A stretch of DNA of 64,000 nucleotides from Amorphochlora amoebiformis (GCA_054601695.1 BAAHQB010000029.1:1162498-1226497); one strand, 5' to 3'; shown: positions 1 through 22,661, counted from the stretch's first letter. Program-made: numbers and translations. The notes: generated by a model not told the origin, from the sequence alone.

Positions 1-212
1 TCAATTTTCAGAATCCTGACCAAGAGAGTGAAATTCATATTCGCCCCAAAGTTCCAGGGTTTGTGGGACCTTTGGTGGGCTCAATTTGTCAACTCGGACT
101 GTTGTCTTCCATTCGGGCCGGAGTGGAGTATGTTCGGGACAGGCCAAGGACATCATGTGTGTGACAGATCGTCGTGACAGAACGGAGGTGGAGGGAAGGC
201 TTGGTGTCTTTA
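1..212 (+). other. 5' flank of the RIF1-like gene, possibly an upstream exon
   Basis: Ordinary base composition with no TA tract. The frame of the RIF1-like first exon is closed by a TGA near 162-164, so coding cannot run straight through from here. Acceptor-like CAG sites at 9-11, 165-167 and 178-180 leave open a small upstream coding exon plus a short intron. Otherwise this is 5' UTR or promoter. I cannot choose between these. Confidence 0.4.
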
Positions 213-8823
<8,611 letters not shown>

Positions 8824-9470
8824 TGTATCTGTTGATCTAGTGTACAGTCAACGCTAGCCACTTGTTCTAGTTCTTACTAGTCTTAGTTAGGGAAATAACT
8901 TAGTACGTTGTCTCGGTAGTAGCTCTAGTAGCTGCAGCAAGTTAAGTCATGATCACTAGATCATTTCGACTGCTCACATTTGTACTAGTACTAGTAGTAC
9001 TAGTAGTTGCTCGAGTAGGTACTTAAGACAAGAGTTGGAAAGTCAACATCAATCCAGCCATACTAGGCTAAGTGTAATACTTGTTCTAGAATTTTACTGT
9101 ATATAACAACTAGATTAAGTATAACATGTTGCAAGATCTCTTCCACTATTAAGATTACTAGTATCTGTATTAGGACTTGTGATAGTCTAAGTTCTATATA
9201 CTGATCAGTTATACAAATTATTCTTGTACTAGTTGTTACCTAGGTCTAGAGGTTACCATAATAATTCTAGCAATTGGCAAGTTGATTGCGTTGTTACTAG
9301 TGTTACGTTGCGAGTGAGTCTAGTGAGTTAATGCAAGCTCTAGAAGGAAGTTGTTACGTTGGTCCTAGTCAAGACTTAGTCAAGGCTTAGTCGTGCGCTA
9401 GCCTAGTCAAGGCTTGATTCCAACAAATTCCACTCTAAATCGCGCTGAAGAAAAAATTGCTAATCTCTAT
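8824..9470. other. CTAG-rich 3' spacer after the RIF1-like gene
   Basis: No reading frame of note. The stretch is dense in CTAG and GTAC words (for example around 8985-9005), is AT-rich and has no simple tandem period. A short repeat of AGTCAAGGCTTAGTC type lies near 9365-9415. It probably includes the 3' UTR. Confidence 0.6.
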
Positions 9471-9539
9471 ACTATGTTATATACATATATATCTAGATAT
9501 ATGTACATATATATTATATATATATATATATGTATATAT

Positions 9540-9602
<63 letters not shown>

Positions 9603-9746
9603 TATATATTACAAATATATATTACATGTATAAATATTTTATATAAGAAATATATTTTTTCATATTTTATAAATATATACATATATATAACATATATATA
9701 CATATATATTTATATGTGTATGTGTATGTGTATATAAATAGTATAT

Positions 9747-9799
<53 letters not shown>

Positions 9800-9895
9800 C
9801 ATATATGTACATATATATCACATAATTTTACATACATTAATATTTGTATGTATACTCACATGTATTTACACATAAAAAAATAAATATATGTATAC

Positions 9896-9957
<62 letters not shown>

Positions 9958-10007
9958 CATATACATTGTACCTAACAGTGACCTGTAAATGTATATGTAC
10001 ATATACA

Positions 10008-10039
<32 letters not shown>

Positions 10040-10189
10040 CATATACAAATATATATATATTAAGTGTATACATTATTCGAAAATGCAGATTATATGTATA
10101 TATATATATATAAAATATATATATATATATACGTATTAGTCGTATATGCAGATTACTATATACATTTATACACACACACACAAACAGAC

Positions 10190-10223
<34 letters not shown>

Positions 10224-10226
10224 GTG

Positions 10227-10271
<45 letters not shown>

Positions 10272-10447
10272 ATATATATATATATATATTATATGCATGT
10301 ATATATTTATATATATATATATATAATATACATACATACGATTTATATTGTAGATATATTATATATCATTTCCACATATGTACACACGTACCCACACACA
10401 TATATACATATATCTTATATATATATATATATATATATTGGTAAATA

Positions 10448-10481
<34 letters not shown>

Positions 10482-10945
10482 TATATAACATACGCATACG
10501 TATATGAGTAATTAATGTGGTAATGATGGTGTTCCGTTTGGATACGGTAGATGTGTAAAGATGTGTAAGCATGACTAAGTTAAGTATCGACCTGTATCCA
10601 GGTTTTCACTTTGTCCAACACGTGCTGAGCCTCGGGCTCCAGCAAAGAGTTGTGCCAACCTAAGTAAAACTTTGAATACATACAACAAAACTTTCTAGCT
10701 TCTAGGCTTCAATGCATCTCACCTTTTGTCGCTAGGTTTTAGGCTAGGATACATCTCACCTTATTGTCTAGGTTCGGATGCATCTCACCTTTGTGTCTAG
10801 GCTAGGATAGATCTCACCTTTTTGTCTAGGTTTGGATACATCTCACCTTTGTGTCTAGGTTTGTGATATATAAACATATATTGTATGTAATACATGTATA
10901 TATTTATGTATACAATATATATTCATATATATATATGTATCAATA

Positions 10946-10989
<44 letters not shown>

Positions 10990-11062
10990 GTATCTATATC
11001 TATCAATTTCGAGATATATATATTTATATGCTTATATATATAAATACAAATATGAATATACA

Positions 11063-11152
<90 letters not shown>

Positions 11153-11166
11153 GCATATGTATACTC

Positions 11167-11217
<51 letters not shown>

Positions 11218-11715
11218 ATATATATATATGTATATACATATATATATATGTATATATATATATATACACAAATATCAAATATATCAGATATGTAGAATAT
11301 ATATGCATATATATACATATATTATACAATAAATATATATATATGTATATACATATATATTTATTTATGTTTATTATCTATAAATGTAATATTGTTACCA
11401 TTTTTCAATATCATAATCTCTCGCAGCCTCCCAGGAACCTAATATACACACACAAACACACACATGTATATATATATATTCTATTTTCATAATCTTTGTA
11501 TGTATATACATGTATATATATATATATGTATATATATATATCTAAATGTGAGCATGGATATGTTCCAACAAGCACACAAACACTCGCATACACTCATCTA
11601 TATACACACATATATGTATATTATATATATGTGTGTATATTATATGTATAATATATATATATATGTGTATATATATATATATATATATGTATATAATATA
11701 TACTCACAATACGTA
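9471..11715. repeat. (TA)n microsatellite field with TATG/TACA variants
   Basis: Successive (TA)n runs broken by TATG, TACA and TATTT variants. Non-TA sequence occurs mainly at 10500-10870. Long Ile/Tyr reading frames on both strands are artefacts of the repeat. No gene seen. Confidence 0.9.
10725..10865. repeat. ~28-bp tandem repeat
   Basis: About five imperfect copies of a unit built on GTCTAGG-TTGGATACATCTCACCTT, set in a small non-TA island. Confidence 0.75.
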
Positions 11716-12234
11716 TCTGGATAGGACATGAATATTTATGTATTTAGTTTAGAAGATGTGTTTAACATGAACAAGTCATAGTTTAGTATGTATGTATATG
11801 TGTATGCTCCTACTGTGTAGTTTAGTATGTATGTATGTATATATGTATGTTCCTACTGTGGATATAACATCGTACGTGTAAGCGGGTTAATTCATGTAAG
11901 TACGCATACACTCCATGCATATACTTACAAGTACATGAAAATAGACATACAGACGTATCTAACCTGCAAATATGTAGAATCAGAAGATGCATACACAAAT
12001 TCACATTAAGTATCATGTTATGTCACACACAGTAGATGAATACATACATGCATACATAGTAACTATCACGTGTTCATGTTAGGGTTAGATGAATGAATAC
12101 ATGCATGCATATTAACTATCACTTGTTCGTGTTATACATGTAGGTATACATACATACATACATACATGCATACATAGACAGATAGATAGATAGCTATTTG
12201 ATAGTATATGACTTGTTGATGCCAATAATGGCTT
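11716..12234. other. Low-complexity spacer with scattered TACATACATGCAT words
   Basis: AT-rich, with imperfect repeats of ATGTATGTATAT and ACATACATGCATAC type, including two related segments near 12040-12175. No coding signal. Confidence 0.55.
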
Positions 12235-12438
12235 CCCTTTGGATTGGATATCACATCTCGTAACCCCTACACAAATCATTGGATCATTGGATATCACATC
12301 TCGAAACCCTACACAAATCATCGCGAAACCACATCTCAAAACCCCCACACAAATCGTTGGATATCACATCGCGAAACCTCTACATAAATCATCGGATATC
12401 ACATCTCGAAACCCCTATACAAATCACTGGATATCACA
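12235..12438. repeat. ~35-bp tandem repeat
   Basis: About six diverged copies of a unit containing GGATATCACATCTCGAAACC followed by CCTACACAAATCATT. Confidence 0.8.
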
Positions 12439-12612
12439 TGTCGAAACTCGGAAGGTAGGGAAGGGTAGGGTAGGGTAGTTTAGGGTAGAATAGGGTAGGG
12501 TAGGGTCGGGTAGGGTAGTTTAGGGTAGGGTAGTTTAGGGTAGGGTAGTTTAAGGTAGGGTAGTTTAGGATAGGGTAGGGGAGGGTAAGGGAGGGGAGGG
12601 TAGTGGTTAGCT
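12439..12612. repeat. TAGGG-type degenerate telomere-like array
   Basis: Many copies of the pentamer TAGGG, G-rich on the + strand, interrupted by AGTTTAGGG. It is one base short of the TTAGGG unit at the chromosome end, so it may be a decayed interstitial telomeric tract or an independent G-rich microsatellite. Confidence 0.75.
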
Positions 12613-12759
12613 AGGGGTATCGGGTATGGGGTATGGGTTCTGGGTGATGGGTTGTGTTGCGGGTTATGTTGCGGTTTACGTGTATGTATAGTATTGGAAT
12701 CTTCAGCTGAGACACCCCCCCCACAGAACACAAAAAGTTAATCTTTGGGAACTAAACCA

Positions 12760-12980
12760 TTGCATGTACATTATATATATATATATACACATATATATAT
12801 ATATATGTATATATATAGATATCTATGTAATATTTATGTAATTGTATTAGATTATGTATATATTTATAAGTGTATATAAGCACATTATATGTAATATATA
12901 TATATATATATAAATATATATATATATACATATTCATGTATGTATGTATATATATATATATAATATATTATATATATATA

Positions 12981-13065
<85 letters not shown>

Positions 13066-13095
13066 CATATGAAATATATTTAAACATATTCATAT

Positions 13096-13126
<31 letters not shown>

Positions 13127-13131
13127 AATAT

Positions 13132-13166
<35 letters not shown>

Positions 13167-13282
13167 ATATTCGTGGAAGAAACGTATGTGAATGTATCTA
13201 TGGGATGTAACATACTGTAGAATTATCAATACTGTAAGCTATGTATGAATACATGCATGTGTATAAATCTCTACATATATAT

Positions 13283-13325
<43 letters not shown>

Positions 13326-13388
13326 TATATATGTATATATATACCCATATTCAAATATATATATATATATATGTATATATATGTATCA

Positions 13389-13422
<34 letters not shown>

Positions 13423-13490
13423 TATAATATATATATGTATATATATAATATATATGTATATATATATATATATAGTGCCAAAACTAGAAG
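12760..13490. repeat. (TA)n microsatellite field
   Basis: Alternating TA runs with TTATAT and TATG interruptions. A short non-TA gap lies near 13170-13260. No gene seen. Confidence 0.9.
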
Positions 13491-13559
13491 CATAGAGGCA
13501 TGTAATACACATAGTATAGATATAATATTTGAGATACTGACAAGACAGGAGGCAAAAGC

Positions 13560-13648
13560 GAAGTCTTTGTTGTGATTGTGTGTTGTGATTGTGTGTTGTG
13601 ATTGTGTGTTGTAATCGCGTGTGTTGATTGTGTGTTGTGATTGTGTTT
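13560..13648. repeat. 13-bp TGTGTTGTGATTG tandem repeat
   Basis: About six copies with a few substitutions. Confidence 0.75.
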
Positions 13649-13814
13649 GTGTTTGCCTTGGAAACCATTCCGGAGACTTTACGAGTAAGACGATCCACTT
13701 GCTAACAGGTTAGTCGAAGTCTTACTCACATTACCCCTTCCTACGAAAAAGCCTTGCCCTCATACCCAATCCCTTACCCTCACCCCTTCCAAAAACCCTC
13801 ACCAATCCCGTAGA

Positions 13815-13955
13815 GTAAGGCTTAGGCTTAGGCTTAGGCTTGGGCTTAGGCTTCGGCTTAGGTTTGGGCTTAGGCTTAGGCTTAGGCTTAGGCTTAGGCT
13901 TAGGCTTAGCCTTGGGCTTAGGCTTAGGCTTAGGCTTAGGCTTAGGCTTAGGAAT
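13815..13955. repeat. TTAGGC hexamer array
   Basis: About 20 near-perfect TTAGGC units on the + strand with occasional TTGGGC, TTCGGC or TTAGCC variants. The antisense frame reads as a Lys-Pro repeat, which I treat as an artefact. The unit differs by one base from the terminal TTAGGG repeat. Confidence 0.9.
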
Positions 13956-14103
13956 GGGGTGGGAAAGGGAATTGGGTGGAGTTAGGGTGAGGAATATCTG
14001 ATGGCGGGTGTTGGGTGTAGGGTAGGTTGGATACAATACTTAGGGCTGGGGGCAACACTGACAGTGCTAGGGTTAGGTTTTCACCTTAAGATTACAAACC
14101 GGC

Positions 14104-14162
14104 GTAGACTTTGGTTAGGGTTAGGGTTAGGGTTAGGGTTAGGGTTACGGTTAGGGTTAGAA
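14104..14162. repeat. Interstitial TTAGGG array
   Basis: About nine TTAGGG units in the same orientation as the terminal array, with one TTACGG variant. Confidence 0.9.
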
Positions 14163-14271
14163 TGTCGTTAGGGATGATGGGTTATGGGTTATCGGTTACG
14201 GTTGGATTTATATTCGGGATGAGGTACCCGCCATGTTCCCCATGTGGCGACCTGCCGTGTCACCCTGAGGA

Positions 14272-14560
14272 GTTAGTGAGGACATAGGGTTAGGATTAGG
14301 ATTGTTGTTGAGGACATAGGGTTAGGATTAGGATTGTTGGTGAGGACATAGGGTTAGGATTAGGATTGTTGGTGAGGACATAGGATTAGGATTAGGATTG
14401 TTGGTTAGGATATAGGGTTAGGATTAGGATTTTTGGTGAGGATATAGGGTTAGGATTAGGATTGTTGGTGAGGACATAGGGTTAGGATTAGGATTATTTG
14501 TGAGGATATAGGGTTAGGGTTAGGGTTAGGATTCTTGGTAAGGACTTCTATTTAGGATTG
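14272..14560. repeat. 32-bp tandem repeat built from TTAGG words
   Basis: About eight copies of a unit made of GAGGACATAGGG, TTAGGATTAGGAT and TGTTGGT. The last copies revert to plain TTAGGG. This looks like a telomere-like sequence amplified as a longer unit. Confidence 0.85.
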
Positions 14561-14604
14561 TTGGTGAGGACTTAGCCTTAGGATCAAATAGGGTAGGATT
14601 ACAT

Positions 14605-14621
14605 GTACATATAGAATATAC

Positions 14622-14654
<33 letters not shown>

Positions 14655-14834
14655 TATATGTTTATATATATCATATATTCTAATATATATGTGTATACAT
14701 ACATATATATATATATGTATATAATATATATATATATATGTATATGTATATATATATTTACGTATATATACATATTGTATATCATATATATATATATATA
14801 TTATATATATGTATATTTGTGTATGTGTAAATGC

Positions 14835-14871
<37 letters not shown>

Positions 14872-14897
14872 ATATACATATATATATATATATAATA

Positions 14898-14936
<39 letters not shown>

Positions 14937-15023
14937 CTTTATGATATATGTACATTTACATACACCTACAAGAATAGATAAATTGGATCTTTGCATACAT
15001 ATGTAAGCATACGTTTGATCCCT

Positions 15024-15092
<69 letters not shown>

Positions 15093-15095
15093 ACG
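14605..15095. repeat. (TA)n microsatellite field
   Basis: TA runs with TATG/CATA variants and a short CT run near 14900. The segment 14955-15030 is non-TA; a similar segment recurs after the field at ~15096-15190 (both contain CATTGGATC- or AATTGGATCTTT-like words). No gene. Confidence 0.85.
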
Positions 15096-15229
15096 AAAGT
15101 GAGCATACATTGGATTTTTACACAGACGCAAAAGTAACCTACACACATACATAACGAAAATAAGCATACATTGGATCTTTGCAGAGAGCGATGGCCACAG
15201 CCAGATTCCTAACAATTACAATTACACAC

Positions 15230-15372
15230 ATCAACAAATACAGTCCTTTTTATCTTCCAACAAATACAGTCCTTCTTTTTATCTTCCAACAAATACAGTC
15301 CTTTTTTTTATCTTCCAACAAATACAGTCCTTTTTTTTATCTTCCAACAAATACACTCCTTTTTTCTATCTT
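15230..15372. repeat. ~27-bp tandem repeat
   Basis: Five copies of a unit with CAACAAATACAGTCCTT and a T-run of varying length followed by ATCTTC. Confidence 0.85.
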
Positions 15373-15584
15373 GCATGAAATCTAGTCTTTTCCTCTTGTG
15401 GCGCATAAGTGCACACCTCCAATGAAGGTAGTGAGTCCCATTTGACTTGCAAGCTTCAAGAGACTAAGGCACAAGGGGATCCTACCCTATTCTATCGAGG
15501 TTATCCCAATTCCTATGCAAATTTGTCAATCAGCAATCCTAAGGCTAATCGGTATGGTATCTTAATCTGATAACATCACCGATG

Positions 15585-15840
15585 TCTCTAGTCTTACTCC
15601 AGCAGTGATATCCCTAATCTTGCACCACCGATCCCTACTCTACTCTTTCACGGCTGGTGTTACATCACTAGTCTTACATCAGTGGTGGATCACTACATCC
15701 CCTACTCTAGTCTTACACCGGTGGTGGTGGTGTTGTATCCCATCCCTATAGTCTTACACCGGTGCTATTATATCACTAGTTTACACCGGTGGTGTGATAT
15801 CCCTAGCCTAGTCTTACACCGGTGGTGTTATGGTGTTATA
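15585..15840. repeat. Diverged repeat with CTTACACCGGTGGTG core
   Basis: Six or seven irregularly spaced copies of a core around AGTCTTACACCGGTGGTG. The unit length varies, so this is a decayed tandem or dispersed repeat. Confidence 0.65.
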
Positions 15841-15889
15841 TCCCACTCTACGCTTACGGACGTACCCGGTCATGTTGAATAAGATATAG

Positions 15890-16275
15890 GATAAAACAGG
15901 ATAGGATAGGATAGGATAGGATAGAGTAGGATAGGATAGGATAGGATAGGATAGGATAGGATAGGATAGGATAGGATAGGATAGGATAGGATAGGATAGG
16001 ATAGGATAGGATAGGATAGGATAAGATAGGATATGATAGGATAGGATAGGATAGGATAGGATAGGATAGGATAGGATAGGATAGGATAGGATAGGATAGG
16101 ATAGGATAGGATACGATGGGATAGGACAGGATAGGCGCTAGGATTAAAAGGATAGGATAGGATAGGATAGGGTAGGAGAATAGATGATAGGACATGATAG
16201 GATAGGATAGGATAGGAGAATAGATGATAGGATAGGATAGGATAGGATAGGATAGGAGAATAGGGGAGAGGATAG
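15890..16275. repeat. (GGATA)n pentamer array
   Basis: Roughly 70 copies of GGATA with scattered substitutions. The antisense frames read as a Leu-Ser-Tyr-Pro-Ile repeat, an artefact of the pentamer. Confidence 0.9.
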
Positions 16276-16485
16276 AATAGGAATATCCCTAGTCTAGTCT
16301 TACACCTTGACTGCATGTGCAGCAATAGGGGATTTGATAGGATAGGATAGGATAGGAGTATCCCTAGTCTAGTCTTACACCTTGAGTGCATGTGCAGCAA
16401 TAGGGAATATGATAGGATAGGATAGGATAGGATAAGATAGGAGTATCCCTAGTCTAGTCTCACACCTTGACTGCATGTGCAGACA
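16276..16485. repeat. Composite repeat: ~50-bp block alternating with GGATA runs
   Basis: Three copies of a block that begins ATCCCTAGTCTAGTCT and ends GCATGTGCAG, separated by short GGATA runs. It is a higher-order repeat grown out of the neighbouring pentamer array. Confidence 0.8.
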
Positions 16486-16554
16486 ATCTTCACTTCGCCA
16501 CACTCTGTAGGTTATTTATGTGCACCAATAAACATAAGTATAGGTATACACATA

Positions 16555-17125
<571 letters not shown>

Positions 17126-17269
17126 CTCCAAACTTTGATCGAATCTGTGAAGGTTCTGGACCGTGACATGGCGTGATATCACCCCTTGTCACCTGATAGT
17201 CTGAAGCCCGTTGCTACCGGAATGTAGCGGATGAGGCAATCTCTATAAATCTAAGATCTCCAGCCTAGC

Positions 17270-17480
17270 TATGACCATGTTTCCATGTTACCATGTTTTC
17301 ATGGTTCCATGTTTCCATGCTTCCATGTTTCTATGGTTCCATGTTACCATGTTTTCAAGTTTCCGCTTCCATGTTTCCATGTTTCCATGGTTCCATGTTT
17401 CCATGTTTCCATGGTTCCATGTTTCCATGTTTCCATGGTTCCATGTTTCCATGTTTCCATGTTTCCATGGTTTCCTACTC
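17270..17480. repeat. TTCCATG tandem repeat
   Basis: About 25 copies of an 8-bp TTCCATGT/G unit that form a 24-bp higher-order period. All + frames are open but encode only Phe-His-Val-Ser-Met repeats. Confidence 0.85.
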
Positions 17481-17527
17481 TACCGTGGCTAATTCACGTG
17501 CGTCTGCTTATATCTTGCTCTAACAAT

Positions 17528-17534
<7 letters not shown>

Positions 17535-17623
<89 letters not shown>

Positions 17624-17720
17624 CGTGTATATATATATATATATATCATATTTATCTATATATAGGTATATTATAAAAAGGTATACTATATATATATGTA
17701 TATATGTATATATATATATA

Positions 17721-17753
<33 letters not shown>

Positions 17754-17783
17754 GAATACATACAAACATACATACATACATAT

Positions 17784-17840
<57 letters not shown>

Positions 17841-17910
17841 AGGCAAGGGCATAAAGTGCTGCAAAATAGGGTGACGCCATTACTCCACCATGACAAATCA
17901 TGCTGATATG

Positions 17911-18002
<92 letters not shown>

Positions 18003-18003
18003 C

Positions 18004-18068
<65 letters not shown>

Positions 18069-18070
18069 AA
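17535..18070. repeat. (TA)n microsatellite field
   Basis: TA runs interrupted by a ~70-bp non-repetitive piece (17838-17910) and a TATACATACA stretch. Confidence 0.9.
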
Positions 18071-18124
18071 TATATGCACAGGGTAGCTGTTAATGCTTTG
18101 TTAATCTCTTGGTTGAAAAGGTGG

Positions 18125-18565
18125 AAACGAGTATTGGTCTCTGTTAATATATTGTGTACTAGTCTCTGTTAATATATTGTGTACTCAACTTAAGAAATAC
18201 AAGTATTAGTCTGCCTTAATAGATTGTGTACTCAACTTACGGATACGAGTATTGGTCTCTGTTAATATATTGTGTACTCAACTTACGGATACGAGTATTA
18301 GTATGTCTTAATAGATTGTGTACTCAACTTACAGTATTAGTCTCTGTTAATATATTGTGTACTCAACTTACGGATACGAGTATTGGTCTCTGTTAATATA
18401 TTGTGTACTCAACTTACGGATACGAGTATTGGTCTCTGTTAATAGATTGTGTACTCAACTTACGGATACGAGTATTGGTCTCTGTTAATAGATTGTGTAC
18501 TCAACTTACGCAAATTGGATTCCCTAGCCTGTCTTAGTATACTGTGTAGTCAACTTACGCAAATG
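18125..18565. repeat. ~46-bp tandem repeat
   Basis: Eight to nine copies of a unit that contains TCTCTGTTAATATATTGTGT followed by ACTCAACTTACGGATACGAG. Two copies carry a one-base change in ATATATTG and some are truncated. Confidence 0.9.
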
Positions 18566-18854
18566 GGATTCCCTTAATCACCATGGGAACTTCAATTGGC
18601 GATGCTATCAATTACATATATGTATGTAAATAAATATATGTATATATGCAAATATAAACGATTAATAAATATTCCTACATGTAAATGTACATATAAACAG
18701 GCATACTGAATGGGCACACAGGTAGGTTTGAGTGTTTGTGGGCTGATTGGCACACATTTAGGTTAGTAAGGCAGTGTGTATGTACTACGTTTACTTCCAC
18801 TTGGCGTGCTTGGTTAGAGTTAATGTATATTGGTTGGGCATATCGTGGTGTGCT
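18566..18854. other. Unassigned spacer
   Basis: AT-rich single-copy-looking sequence with no reading frame or repeat I can support. Confidence 0.4.
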
Positions 18855-19305
18855 GTGTCGGTAGGGTTATCGGTTAGCGAGTTGCAATGTGTTTACTACT
18901 GTTAGCGACTTGTATCGTAGGGGTAGCGGTTAGCGAGTTGTGAGTGTTTGCTATTGTTCGTCACGTGGACGTGATGTGAGGGTTAGCGAATTGTGACGTG
19001 TTTGCTATTGTTAGCTAGTTGTGACGTGACGCTAGGGTTAGCGAGCTGTGATGTGTTTGCTATTGTTAGCAAATTGTGACGTGGTGCTAGGGTTAGCGAG
19101 CTGTGATTTGTTTGCTATGGTTAGCGAGTTGTAACGTAATGCTAGGGTTAGCGAGCTGTGATGTGTTTGCCATTGTTTGCGAGTTGTGACGTAATATTAG
19201 GGTTAGAGAGCTGTGATGTGTTAGGTATTTATAGCTAGTTGTGAAGTGGTGTTAGGGTTAGCGAGTTGTTAGGGTGTTGTTAGGATAGGATGTTGTCAGG
19301 GTGTT
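18855..19305. repeat. ~55-60-bp diverged tandem repeat
   Basis: Seven or so copies with the core GGTTAGCGAGTTGTGACGTG and a TTTGCTATTG spacer. The copies vary in length. Confidence 0.75.
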
Positions 19306-19509
19306 GTTAAGGGGGGGAAGGTTGTATTCTTACAGTCGAATATGGTGAAAACACGACTAAGCCTTGACAACTCTGTAGTATATACGCAAATGTGTATATA
19401 CAACTGGATATGTATATATTCTTATATATATATATATATATATATGTATTATATATTGATAACACAATTATATTTGTGCCTGTGAGACAGAAGGATGGTC
19501 ATAATGGAA

Positions 19510-19690
19510 GAGAAGGGTTAGGGTTAGGGCTAGGGTTAGGGTTAGGGTTAGGGTTATGATTAGGTTTAGGTTAGGGTCACGTTTTGGGTAACGTTTCGGA
19601 ATAGAGTACACCGTCATCCAACCCCAACCCGAACACTAACCTAACTTAACCCCGAACCCGAACCCTCGCCCTTGCCCTAATCCTGAAATC
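19510..19690. repeat. Degenerate head-to-head TTAGGG / CCCTAA junction
   Basis: From 19513 to ~19560 the + strand carries TTAGGG units. After ~55 bp of degenerate sequence, 19618-19685 carries degenerate CCCTAA-like units (ACCCCAACCCGAAC, CCCGAACCCT, GCCCTAATCC). The two arms point toward each other. Confidence 0.65.
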
Positions 19691-19854
19691 CGAAGCCACG
19701 CCTTCGCATGTTTACCCTCATCCGAAACCCTCACCATAATTTTGAGAGTTAGCATTCGTAGGTGTTAGCATAGCTTACGCTAACCTCTTGATGTTGGTAG
19801 GCATACTCACTGGCTAACAACCCTCCTAGACCTACGTATTCATATATAATTATG

Positions 19855-19856
19855 TA

Positions 19857-19900
<44 letters not shown>

Positions 19901-19940
19901 TATATATATATATATTAATATATACCTACATTTATATAGT

Positions 19941-20000
<60 letters not shown>

Positions 20001-20005
20001 ACAGT

Positions 20006-20051
<46 letters not shown>

Positions 20052-20055
20052 TACA
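19855..20055. repeat. (TA)n microsatellite field
   Basis: TA runs with TATTAATATA and one TTTGTACAGTCAAA interruption. Confidence 0.9.
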
Positions 20056-20059
20056 CATA

Positions 20060-20345
20060 TATATATACACTAGATGCATGTTATACAGTACATACATGTT
20101 ATACACTAGATGCATGTTATACTCTAGATGCATGTTATACACTAGATGCATGTTATACACTAGATGCATGTAATACACTAGATGCATGTTATACACTAGA
20201 TGCATGTAATACACTAGATGCATGTTATACACTAGATGCATGTTATACACTAGATGCATGTTATACACTAGATGCATGTTATACACTAGATGCATGTTAT
20301 ACACTAGATGCATGTTATACAGAAGATGCATGTTATTCAGTACAT
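20060..20345. repeat. 18-bp tandem repeat
   Basis: About 15 copies of TAGATGCATGTTATACAC with rare variants. It is stop-free on the - strand (an artefactual six-residue repeat). Confidence 0.9.
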
Positions 20346-20479
20346 ACATACATGTACCGATTCCTCCGATATACAGAGCCTTTGTTCGTGAATCTAGGTT
20401 GCAAGTTGCCAGATCATTCCTGCTCATGTTATTAGATGCTATTACAAGCTTAAAAGATCACTCTTCGGCATCTTATTAC

Positions 20480-20745
20480 TCAGTTGGCAGATGATTACTG
20501 GTGATGTTATTAGTGAGTTGGCAGATGATTACTGGTGATGTCATTAGTGAGTTGGCAGATGATTACTGGTGATGTTATTAGTGAGTTGGCAGATGATTAC
20601 TGGTGATGTCATTAGTGAGTTGGCAGATGATTACTGGTGAGGTTATTAGTGAGTTGGCAGATGATTACTGGTGAGGTTATTAGTGAGTTGGCAGATGATT
20701 ACTGGTGATATTAGTGAGTTGGCAGATGAGTCTGGTGATGTTATT
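20480..20745. repeat. 34-bp tandem repeat
   Basis: About eight copies of a unit that contains GTTGGCAGATGATTACTGGT and ATTAGTGA. The last copies are truncated. Confidence 0.9.
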
Positions 20746-20864
20746 AGTCAAGTCGTGTCTTGTGAGATGATTCTTGAGTGATAAGTACAGATGTTATGCT
20801 TAGATCATCACTACTCACGGCAGTTTTAAATCATTGCATTCAACTTAAGGTTCAATCACTACTC

Positions 20865-20998
20865 CTCATGCTCATGTTCATGTTCATATTCATGTTCATA
20901 TTCATGCTCATGTTCATATTCTTGATATTGATGTTGACATGCTTGATATTGTTGATATTGATTGTTGATATTGTTGATATTGTTGATGTTGACGTGTT
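20865..20998. repeat. TTCATG / TTGATA short-unit repeats
   Basis: A TTCATGTTCATA run followed by a GATATTGTTGATATTG run. The frames are open but low complexity. Confidence 0.75.
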
Positions 20999-21091
20999 GG
21001 TTTGAATGCCTTTTTCTGTTTTTGTGGTGTTCCATGACAACTCGACGACCGTAACCCACGACCAAATCGATGTCACACAAAACTCTCTAGG

Positions 21092-22310
<1,219 letters not shown>

Positions 22311-22394
22311 TATACCATGACCCCTGAGATCAAAGGTAAAGACGGCAATACCCCCTGACGATAAGTCCTACATATACATCAACATGTTAAACAT

Positions 22395-22396
22395 AG

Positions 22397-22443
<47 letters not shown>

Positions 22444-22457
22444 ATATATATGAATAC

Positions 22458-22518
<61 letters not shown>

Positions 22519-22532
22519 AAATCAATATATGC

Positions 22533-22578
<46 letters not shown>

Positions 22579-22623
22579 AATATTTAGAGATATATTTATG
22601 TATGCATGTATTGATTTCTATTC

Positions 22624-22661
<38 letters not shown>

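Noticed and set aside
13731-14036. 101-codon - frame with a Lys-Pro repeat
   Set aside because: It is produced by the TTAGGC array; the flanking residues have no coding character.
15854-16400. - frames reading as Leu-Ser-Tyr-Pro-Ile repeats
   Set aside because: Artefact of the GGATA pentamer, which repeats every five codons in all frames.
20005-20427. 140-codon - frame with a six-residue repeat
   Set aside because: It comes entirely from the 18-bp tandem repeat.
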